Positions 25,261 to 36,800 of a stretch of DNA of 64,000 bases are shown here, piece by piece. Each line of letters opens with the position of its first letter. Within the stretch, counting starts at the first letter, position 1. Below the pieces are notes generated by a model. It was not told where the DNA came from, searched no databases, and was given only the letters and a program-made list of their open reading frames with translations. The position numbers and the translations under genes were made by a program. This DNA is from Litoditis marina (Eukaryota; Nematoda; Chromadorea; Rhabditida; Rhabditidae): the NCBI GenBank assembly GCA_964036275.1, contig OZ038434.1:9381060-9445059 (forward strand), given 5' to 3'.

Positions 25261-25656
25261 CAATAGAGGTTAGTAGAATGAATTCCTGATGCCCGTCCGT
25301 CTTTCATACGGGCAAATTCCACGTTTTCCGATCATTTTCCGTACTATGTGAACATGTTTGTTGCCCTTTTGTGTCTATCAGACTGCGAGGCGTGCAATTT
25401 TGTAAATTTTTCTCGATAATTAACAAGAAAAGAAGCGGCAAAGAACTGGAATTATCGGAAAACTACTCCGTTTACTCGTTTTACATGTATATCGTGTTAT
25501 GTCGGCTTTTAATTTCTGCTCTTGAACCAAAATTTGTGGTGAAAGTTTTCTTTAACTTTTCCACACACATTCAGAGATAAACCAACTTGAGAATAGTCTA
25601 CCGCGGCGGTTGACTATTTTGCAGCAAATGAGAGAGTGGTAATTCAAGCTTGGCAT

Positions 25657-26124
25657 TAGGGTTGTTAATCGAGTTCAAAATTTCGAGTTTTCGAGTTTTC
25701 GAGTTTTGGGAAATTTCGAGTTTTCGAGTTTTCGAGTTTTCGAGTTTTGGCAAATTTCGAGTTTTCGAGTTTCGAGTTCGACTCAACTCGAAAATTTTCG
25801 AGTTTTTTCGAGTCGAGTCGAGTTTTGAGTGTTTTTGGACCCAAAAGAGACATTTTTCGAGTCCGAAATTTTGATTTTCGAGTTTTCGCGTTCAAAATTT
25901 CGAGTTTTCGAGTTTTCGAGTTTTGGGAAATTTCGAGTTTTCGAGTTTTCGAATTTTGGAAAATTTCGAGTTTTCGAGTTTTCGAGTTTTCGCGTTTTTG
26001 GAAAATTTCGAGTTTTCGAGTTTTGAGAAATTTCGAGTTTTCGAGTTTCGAGGTCGACTCAACTCGAAAATTTTCGAGTTTTTTCGAGTCGAGTCGAGTT
26101 TCGAGTTCGACTTTAACAACCCTA
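25657..26124. mobile_element. Foldback element built of CGAGTTTTCGAG repeats, TA-flanked
   Basis: Ends are TAGGGTTGTTAA (25657-25668) and its exact inverse TTAACAACCCTA (26113-26124), including TA at each border. The interior is dozens of short palindromic CGAGTTTTCGAG / CGAAAACTCG units with a few unique stretches. Long open frames on both strands (up to about 157 codons of KTRKLE or FRVFEF repeats) come from the repeat and are not genes. Confidence 0.85.
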
Positions 26125-29100
26125 CTTGACAGCTTCACTTTCAGTTTCGAGCAAATTCACTCTTTCACCAAGTAGAATAGAGTCTACTTTGATTATCCGG
26201 GAATCCTGGTATGAACAAGAAAAATTATATGAAATCGTCATTCCCATCACAAATTTACAGAACTTTACAAATTTACAGAAATAATCACAAATTTGAAGGG
26301 GATAAAAATTTTACGAAAATGTCATTCAAAACTGATTGAAAGATTAAAATCCTGCTGCCGTCATATAGTCAAATCCATAGACACGTGAGACGTTTGAAAA
26401 AGCTCGAGTACCTGAATATTGAATACAGGTCGATTCCTCAAGCCATTGATAATTCCAGCGAAAAAAACGTTCAACGTTCGAGAAGCCTATAGGGCTCAGG
26501 TTTATCTGAGTCTCTGAACTTGGTGTACAATTCTGTCTTCCATTTAGATGGCCTATGTGTGATGTTTTTCCACGTTTACGTGGTTTCTTCCGTTTTATTC
26601 CGTTTTTCTATACATGGTTTGTGTTGTCCTTGTAACCCGTATTTGTTTCATTTCGCGCCAGGCACACGTTATCTAATAGGGACACCCCATCGCACATGGA
26701 AACACACCGTTACGACGCACAAAAAACGTAGTTATGTTGCCGCTAAGTTACGAAAAACCTTGACACCTGGAATTTATGACCGTTTACAAGTTGGCCGTGA
26801 TTCAAATGCACAGCTGCTGGCTCAAGCGGAATATGAGTGACTGTACCTCTGCCTGTGATAGTTCAGGCCATTTTCATGTGAAACTTCACAGCATGAATCT
26901 GAAACGTCTATTCTTGTTTTCCTTACGTTGGAACTCACACATAAGTTGTTGATTCATTCTATTTGCTTCTACGAACAAAAATTCCACGGAAAACCTATTC
27001 AATACAGTTTTCAATTCACAACATCAATTCTAATGAAAGGTTAACTTCTTACTGTAAGAGTCCGTCTAGAAATGCAAAAGCCTCATTTTCCGGCCTCATT
27101 TTCACAGCTGATGAAAGAACGGAGTAGAACATGACAATGGACTCGAGTGCAGTTTATTATTGAACCGCAGCTCCATTATGGCATATTTATTGAATGCATC
27201 GTACCAAAACGGCAAACACATCAGATTGAATCGAAATTAGCAATCTGGATGCTCTCCCTGAAGCGGTGCTCATGTATAAAAAGGTGAAAATATTCGTGTC
27301 ATGACGATCTCGAACGTAGCTGACCAACTCGGGATGTGTAGGAAATATCCACTAAACTCACTAGATTGGGTTAGCTGACGAGTCCGTGCTATTCGTTTAC
27401 ACACAGAAAACATTTACAGAAACAGTGTGAATTTGATCTCGTTTATCTCCTGTTTCCGAATCTAGTCTGACCACAAAAGGTGCTTCTATTACGAAAATGA
27501 ATTCTTAATTATTGTTTGTGTATCAGTTTTATTGATTATTGGTGTGGTGGCGAGCACGGTAGTAATACTTAATCACTCGCAAGAGTATTCTTTGTTTTTT
27601 CTCGTCCGATCTTTGAGTTCTGGCGGGTCGCGTGCGTCCGTACTACGGAGAGACGTTGTCTTTCAAAACAGAGGCGATTAAATCCGCGTTCGCACGCGCG
27701 AGACATCACACAAACGGAGAGGGTGCCGACGGGGTGACGGGTGATCGCGCAATCTTTTCCACGATTTCAAGGTCTGACCCACAAAGCGGACGCTCTCACC
27801 CAGATTCGAGCGCGAGCGAACACGGCTGACCTAGACCCTATTCGAGTCGTGTTAGCTACAAATTGATACGAGTTTGACAGTTGGAACGGGAGGACACGAA
27901 ACCTGCTCCACATTCAGAGTACAGGGTTTAGAACATCGATCAGTAGTGCGATCCGTTATCTGTTGGCGGAGTATTCGTTTCAAACCATTCATTGGAATGT
28001 TATGGAGATGTCACCAGTCAATATTTTTATCGAATGTTGACAGTGAAATTGTTTAGTACTTTTTTGATTGAGCACATACCCCTAACTATAACACCATAAA
28101 ATAGTGTGTAATGAAGTTTTATGTTCAAACGAATATAAGTTGACGTACATCTCTGAATAGTTTTTCAACTCCGTTCATATGTCTTGTAAAGGAACTCGAG
28201 GAACCTCCGAATCCGTCATCGTCACCGTTGATGGGTGTGAAGTGTTTACCAAGAAAATATATAGAAATGAAATTTTGTCCGGCGAATATTCGGTAGTGCC
28301 TAGAAGTTTTCGTTTCATTATATTTGCCAATATCACACTGATCCGCTCATTCTCTTCCATGTTTGTAGAATTAATTTCCACGCTGGATTCCGATAATCCG
28401 CACACGTCGATAAATGTTGCGTATCACATGATTTCTGATGTGTGCATAAATCACTGTGAAATATGTTCGATGGCGGAGCGACGGCGGTTCGGTGGCTGTC
28501 ACGACGAGCCCACTTTTTGTCCTTCCTCCTTTCAACCTGGGAAAAGTGTTCAAAGGGGGCCACTTTCACCGCGTTGACCCGTTTCGCGGATCGTACCGCC
28601 CACATCCATGGTTCGACCTTGAAATGCGCACTCCTGCAAATCCAAGTATCCCCCAGCCATAATCACATTTTGCCCTCATTTTCACAATGTTCCCTGAACA
28701 TTGTTTGTGTGTACCTCACCGTTCTACTCTTCGAAGAGTGTAGAGAATATGTTATTTTGTGTTTTTAAGCAGATCATATCTTGGTTACTTATGTGCTTCA
28801 ATTTTTACATGCTGTTGCTGAACATTTATTTTTCTGGAGTGTATTATTTTTCTCCATTTTCACTATTAATAAGGTGAAAACAATGTAGAACTGATTTTAA
28901 ATCTATGCATCACATGATTGAAGTTTCATAGTTCAACCCAATTATTCAATTTTTGAGCAAGTATCGATGAGCAAACTTCAGCTTTGCTTTAGGATTTTAT
29001 GTTTTTATTTGACAATAATATACATCACGATCGATGATCTTTTCCATTATTTTGTAGCTCGTTGTATCATTTGTCAACACTAGACATGTGTAAAACTACA

Positions 29101-29209
29101 ATTTCTGTATACTTTGTTTGCGATTACGTTTCAACCCAGCCGTGCTGTGTATGCTGATCAAACTACAGCTCAAATTTGATCAATCATTATATCACAACAT
29201 GTTTAGGTA
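26125..29209. other. Intergenic spacer with CpG-richer patches
   Basis: No gene is firmly supported. A 106-codon plus-strand frame (26520-26840) has no recognised motif. The stretches at 27590-27840 and 28455-28665 are clearly richer in CG than the surroundings. The latter has an open frame ending DPFRGSYRPHPWFDLEMRTP-like residues and stopping at 28662, which could be an unrecognised exon. These patches may be upstream exons or promoter of the nuclear receptor gene. Confidence 0.4.
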
Positions 29210-30769
29210 ATGGTGGGTCCGTTTGGGGTAATCCACAGTGGGGTCATCTCCTCTACCGTACCCGACCCACCTATTCTACAACCCACTCCGATTCGACCAG
29301 TTCCGTCGGCAGATGGGGGTCTGGCGTTGTACCAGGTACACACTCACACGTAACTAAAAACACGTCACGTGTTGTCACACGTTCATCTCACGTGACACGT
29401 GAACTCTTATTCGACAACAGTGTTTGTTCTTCACATTGAATCTTTCAAATCACGGAATGAATATTAATCACACGTAATTTGATAATCGAAACCTGTGCAA
29501 AACATGGCGGTAAAAATGATACTGAACATCATTTTCCATATCTGTAGAAGTTGTTTACAGTTCTACCTATCCAACTTGGGTCCCTCGCTGAAACGGGCCA
29601 CCATATCGGATGTACCGGCGGTGGTCGGTTCCCCGCAGTGGTCCACCCCGGGAGTACGACGGACCAGCTCGAGGTTGAAACCAAAACACTAATCTATTAC
29701 ACTCTCTACTATTTTCTTCGTTTCTCTCAAAAATATCGTTTCATCGTAACCTCTTCACTTATTTGTAATTATATTTCACTCATCGATATTCTAAAAGTTC
29801 ATCGACACACTAAACTTTCCACGCTGGGTAAAAGACACGAAACCACAAAAACAAATGTTTGTGTTTTCAGTCCTCCTGAAGCGCCTCACAGCACAACCTC
29901 CCTGGTAGCTGAGAAAGATTTTCGAAGGACTACGTCCGAAGTTATCAAGGTAGCACTGAGAGATATGTTACTCTGGATACTATATTGGAATGTCACAGTC
30001 TCATGTTTCTAACGCCTGATGTCGTTTGTTAGGCCTTTTTCTGCTCATCTCACCTTTTTTTCTTTTTCTTCATTTCCTTTAAAATAAACAATGTCTATAT
30101 GTTCTAATTTTAGACACTCCGTCCGTCCTCCTCCTCAAGTTCAACAATAATCACTTCAGCCCCTTCCCGTACTGCCGTATGTTTTTACTTTCTATATTTT
30201 TATTGCTATTCATTTCGGATTTACGTTTTTCTCGATCCTAACTTGATGCACTCCGGTCATTTGGCTCACGCCTGTTAGTTCTTTTGTGCTAAGTTTTTGT
30301 GTGTGCACGAATATCATCATAACAACAATCCACCTGTATGGTTTTTTATTACTGTTTCAACTTTATTTCTGTGAGATTTTTTCGACTCATGTCTATGACT
30401 TTATTATCTTTAGGGTACAGTGATGAATAACTAAATATAACTTTTACAGTCACCACGACAAATTTCTTCTCTCTGCGCCATTTGTAACGATCGGGCCTCC
30501 GGCTTACATTATGGAATCTACACATGTGAAGGGTGAGTGAATTATATGATTTCGTTTTTGTATGAATTGTTTGCGTATCAGTACAATTCATTATTTCTCA
30601 TTACCATTGCCGTAGTACCGCCTTCTGCCTTCAACCGTCATACGTTTCGCCATCGATGTTGATCCGCCTTGAAGATGTGTTTCCTCCTCTCCCGTGTTTT
30701 ACTCTTTCTCATCATGTGTTCTCACTTCTCTCTCTAACTTTCTCTCTCTCTCCCTCTCTCTCTCTTTCC

Positions 30770-30803
<34 letters not shown>

Positions 30804-33800
30804 AAACCTTTATCTTTAAATCTCTCTGTGAACTCGCACGCGCCGACCTTGTCGCACGCATTTCCACCATATATCTGACCCACATTTCACTCTCATTTGA
30901 GCACTTTTGAACCGATTATCCTGCGCGACAAGGGCGCGCGTCTAAATTATGATGCAACCGCAAACTTTGAAAAGAATCACGCTTCACTTACTCACGCGCC
31001 TAATTCTCGGCTCTTCTTGACCACAACTGTGGCTTAAATTTGATTTTCGGCAAACAGGTTCGAATTTGTTTCTTTTCTTTAAAATTGAAATTAAAAACCA
31101 ACTTATTTTCGAACGTAATCAAAAATTTATTAGTTTTCGAATATGGTGAACTACAACTCTCACGTGTTTGTTGTCACATACATAGTATCTCTGAGAAGCA
31201 TAAAAATGGATAATTAGTCAACAGATAACCGTTGTGATATGAGCATCACGGAGATACGAAATTTGTTAGTCAAAGTTTGTCTCTGTGTAAGAAAAATTTG
31301 TTCCCATCTAATGTGAACATATACAAAAAAATGTAATGTTGTTCTTTTGAGGGCGTTATGAATACGCTAAGGTACGAGGTTGACAATTCACAGTGCTATA
31401 GTACTATTTGCTGCAGATATTTTCTTGTAATTGACTAATAACTTTATACATTTGTATATGAAAAAAAACTAATAACGAAGCTCAAAAGCTTCGATTTTGT
31501 TCTTATCAGAAATAGGAAAAAACTGGTTTTGATGACTTGCCCGTCTGTCTTTTTTCGTTCGTCAAATATATTTTTTTTCTCGAGAGAGTTACTGAAATTT
31601 TCCTAGAAATTTACTCAGGAGAGAAAAATTTAATGCATCGCCGTTTCTGATGAAATTCCTCGGACTTTCCTATCTGCCCTTCCCGGCTTGACCATAACTA
31701 AAATTCGTGAACTTTTTTCGTTTGATTCCGTTGAGATGTTATCGTAACTTCGAGAATATGTAGTGTACGCAGAGCAAACTACAACCAACTACAAGAGATT
31801 GTTCCTGAGTATTGTTTCGATCGTGACTACAAACTACAAACCAAGTATTCGTTCGGCCGGACTATGTCGGAACCTTTTCTAAACAGGTCTTCTCTTTTGC
31901 TATGTCTTTAGTTACATTCTCGTGAGACGTAGTGTTATCACGGCAGTGCACGCAAGCAAATAACAACAAACTACAAGTTCATATTTTCGCGTGTTCGTTC
32001 GTTTGGCCGTGGCTACAAAGTACTAGAGATTCTTACCGAGTCTCGGTTCGGCCGCGACTCTGTCGGAACCTCGGTTCCCGTCCGTCCCATCCCCCCTCCG
32101 CGTCCTTCTACGAAATGTGGGACGTGCGCCGACCTTTGTGTCAGTCAGGCCCCGCACTCACCGCATTCAAACACGAATGCAGCATGCTCTACAAACTCCC
32201 ACATTTTATCGCCCATTTGGACAACAATTAGTGAAAATTATCATGAAAATTGTATCAACAACTGAATCATGTAGTGTAGAACAATATCACACAAATTCCA
32301 CTTTCCCAATCGAATAATCACATCCCGGTGCCCATTTTGAGTGAACTAGTTAAAAAACATGTCGACCAGAATTCTTAAGAAATTTCAACTCGTAGACGCT
32401 GAATATCATGAAAATTTCAATTTAGATCACAATTTTGAAGCAACCATTTTACCAAACCTTATAATGCTCCTTTTGCTCCGTCATTTTACATTTTCTACGC
32501 ACACTGGGTTGAACTAAAAAGGCCTGTTCACCAGTGTAGAATAAACCACGTGAAAGGTGAAAAACGAATTGTGCCAAACGTCCACCAACTCACAATATTA
32601 GCTAAATTTGAGTGATGAAGGTTTCACCGTTTGTGTCATAATTCTCTTGAATGAAATCTATTTTGGCATCTCTCTGTTTCGCTAACGAAAATGATGGAAA
32701 ACTTAGTGTAAGAACGAAATGAATCCATTATCAAGTTTTTTTTCCACGAAATTTTTTTTTCATTTTCATAACAAACTTCTTTCCCGTCAAACGATAATGT
32801 TTTTTATTGGATGAAGCGCTTACTTTTTGTATAAAACACACTCATTCTGGTGTCTGATTCTGTGTACAATTTCTGAAACTGTTGTGCTCTTATACTTTCC
32901 GAAGTTTTTTTTCTGAAATGTCCTCCAACCGTAGGACCGAACCGTCAAGAGTGCAACAAACGACAAGGTCATCACTCTTCAGGTCGCTTTTTCGTTATTT
33001 TGATGTTGCTATTTTGATAGAATTCGATAAAAAATCTCAAACAGAAAAAAAAACTATACCGGACGTAAATGACGAAATATCATCAGAAAGCGCAGTTTTT
33101 GTCTTCTGTAGTGTTGGACCGTGATCATTGTACCGGATACGCCGAGGAACATTTGAATTTGCAAACTATTTTACATTATATATTAGAGATTTTTTTTACC
33201 AGAACTTTGCACTGAGTTTACGTGTCATGCTTGAATTGTAATGCTGCTTGCAGGACCCACTTACAAGGTACAACTAAGTTCCTCTAATAAAACAAACAAG
33301 TTCTCTGGTTGTATCCAACATCTCCCTAAATCATCATTTATGAGGCGTCTCTTGAGAAACTACCAGCTCTCCCCCAAGTTGCCGAATCTGTCGTGTTAGG
33401 TAGAAATTTTATGAGACGACTGGTTTGATTAGAAAACATATAATTATAATTGGTGCGTGGTTGACTAGGTAACAAGCGCATATCAATAATGAGTTTCATA
33501 TCCCCTTGGGTGCTTTATTTCAATACTTCATCCAAATTGAAGGACTGCGTTTATTCGAATCAAGTTTTATGTAGTAGTGATATGTAAATCATCGTGAGGT
33601 AGTTTCTCATAAGTTCAGCTGCGAGTTGTACCTTGAATTGTTAGGTTTAGTGTTAGGCTACACTCCAAAATAGTGTTTGCCTAATTATTTGAATGAGGAT
33701 GAAGGAGGAAAATATTCATGAGCGCCACAAAAATGTGAGAAAAAGTGGTCAGTGAGTTAGTAAAAGGTGAAGCAATGTTCATAAGCTAACACGTTCTCAT

Positions 33801-36800
33801 TTGCCACATTCTTGGTTGACTTGACCTACACGTTTCACGGGACTAGCAGAATACTAATCTATATCTATACTCTAGTCTATTTCACCTCACCATGTTACCG
33901 TAATCTGTTCCCACCCGAATAAGTACCTAGAATGACCTCCCGAGCTGACCTTGTGATTGAAATTCACAAACGCCGCCCGCCAAGTCCAGATGTCTTACTC
34001 AACACCTATTTCTCAACAAAAACGACCTCCCCACCAGGCTGCGCCCTCTCGAGAACACGTGCTATTTCGTCGCATCTGCAGCCACAGGGTCATTGCTGCA
34101 GCTGGACATCATGGAAAACTAAGGTCATTCGAGACTCAGACTGATTTCAATCCAATCATTCCGAGCACCATTTTGGGACTAGTTTGAATTTTCAGATTTT
34201 TCCAGACTTTTTTGTTTCTGTTTCGACTCGTAAGGTTTTTGGTGATCTACTTGTGAATCTCGGCCACCGAAGTTCCAAACGGAAGTCTTGTCTTGGCTGA
34301 CGCATTAATGAACTCTGAGCTGTAGATTCATCTAAATTACAGAAAACCATGCTAAAAACATCAGAGATCAAACTACAAACATCAAAGATTCACATACATC
34401 AGAAAACTTGGCGGTTATAACCAATTCTAATAGCCGTTTTTATTTAATCTGTCAACTTTTTATTCGGCTGAGCTTTTTTGTTGACAAATCTTTGCTTATT
34501 TTCTCTTTCTCCTAATCCTATGATCGCCTTTATCTTCATCCTTGACTTTGTCTTGGTCTTTCAGTCAAGTAGCTCATTGAACGTCTTTTCATTCCATATC
34601 TGATACCAAGTTTCTTCTATAACAAATCTGACATGACAATATGAAGGCATGTCAACAATGAATTAACAAAGATCTATTTCGGAGAATATAATATACCTTC
34701 AAATGAAGCGGTGCTTTGTGTTCACTCTCTATATTGCATTCAAATGACCCCATAAATATAGACTGTGTTCAATGACAAACAAAGCTCGTTGAATGTAATG
34801 ATTAGCAATAACCGCAATGTACCGCGACCGTTTTGAATTCATTCATTCCCAATATACACGCACAACCTATTTACAAGTCATATAGATTTTATAAATCTAC
34901 TTTTATCAGGTTTTTCTGATCCAGCCTGGTGAGTAACAACGCTAGGAACTTATTCCTCCATTGAAGTTGAACCGAAGTTGGGATAACTATTCCAAGCATA
35001 CTTCAGTAATCATATTAGTGCACTAATACTACCCTACCTTCGGCACCAACGTTTTTTCTCTTACTTCGTCCGCGATTCAATTTACGTCTTAATTTCCCAT
35101 TAATCCTTGTTGATACACTTTCTCTATTAACTACTTCCTAATCACATCGTAGAATTTTCAAAGATCGAAGACCATATTCGTGTGTGTTAATGCAGTTTCT
35201 GATTTTGTGAGGGATCAGATGATGTCTGTTATTCCGAGGATTAGTTGCTCATTTTAGGTGTAAAGGCTTCTTCAAGCGGACCGTCCAGAACAAACGAGTT
35301 TACACCTGCGTTGGAGGAAATTCCGACTGCCCCATCACGAAAACTCACCGGAATAGGTTGGTTTTACAGTTTTCACAAAAGTTTAAAACGTCAGTTGCAT
35401 GTAAAGGAAAAATGCATGTTTAGGTGTCGAACAACTGCGCCGAGCAGTACAATTGATCTACTCTCATATTTTTTGATATTGATGTTCAGTTCTGCCTTTC
35501 TCTCTGAGTTGTTTTAGTTCGTGTGTCAGATCATTGTTCTGATCATTTCGTGTAGTTCTGAAGCGTTGGCTCTTGAAGTGATTTCTCAGTCTAATTTGAA
35601 CCAAATTACTCACACGAGTATGAAAATGTCATCAGAATAATAGCTGTATATGTAAATCAGATCGTCAACGTTCATGCGTTGCCTAGTTTTTAGTTGGTGA
35701 TCAAGAAAACACTTTCCTGATCTCTTTCATGGAATAAACTTTTTGCTAATTCTTTTTTTAATCCTTTTTTTTCAAGGTGTCAATTCTGTCGATTCGAGAA
35801 GTGTCTGCAACAGGGAATGGTTCTCGAAGGTGAGTGAAGCTCACAAATTATGTTTGTAGTCCGAAATAAGGTTTTCACTAAGTTGAACTTTTCTCTGATA
35901 TTCTGATGCCTCTGCTTGTGTTGTGTCAATACATGCAATTACCTTGATTTTTCTCAGTACGAGCTGCGACTATACTACTTTTTTGTTCCTGTTATGATTC
36001 AAAGAAGATCGCTTGCACTTAACCCCCCCCTCTAAGCTTCATATAGAACAACAATCCTCTTTCACTTCCTTAATTGCTCATATTTCGGTTCCTAATAAGT
36101 CACTCATCAAATTGGTGGGCGAATCTCCCTGACAACCATAATGACTAATTGTTTGTTATCTGTTTTGTATTTTGAATACAAGTTTTTATAGCCATCACGT
36201 TTTAATGACCAAAGCTATAGTCGACTTAAGTTTCATCGTCGCCTTACAAAACGCGGCAAGATACTGTATACGAACTTTTTGATGTGTTTCCACACTCTCA
36301 TGACATCCGAGTTGGTAAAGTGGTTAAGGTTGCCGTCTACCAATTGCGAGGGATGGGTTCGAGTCCTTTTCTGATAGGGTGTTTCAAATCTCTATAGTTT
36401 GTCTCCCCCTATAACTGCTCCACATTATTTATCATTATTGGTAGTTGGTAGTTTAGGCAGTAGCAAATCTCATGATTGAGATAATCTGCTGTTCACGAAA
36501 GTACTATAGAATGTGGTTACTCAATCGTTCCACGTCTTAGCATGGGCTTCTTAGAAATTCTATGAAACTTACTATGTTTTCAAGTTTGATCTTCAACGTT
36601 AACGATTGATAGTGTGCTGAACACAATGCTAGTCCAATGTTCAGGTACAACTTGAGAAACTCATGCTGAACAAAGCGTAGTTACAAATGTGCGAAAATGC
36701 CTAGTGTTTATTCACCTTTCACGTGATGGTTACATGTACTTCTAGTATAATTTGTTCATTTAGCTGTCCGTGAAGACAGAATGCCCGGCGGAAGAAACGG

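Noticed and set aside
25665..26138. 157-codon minus-strand and 142-codon plus-strand open frames
   Set aside because: Both are translations of the CGAGTTTTCGAG palindrome array; open in several frames on both strands because of composition.
26520..26840. 106-codon plus-strand frame as a gene
   Set aside because: No recognised motif, no splice-phased neighbours and no support beyond being open; left as unassigned spacer.
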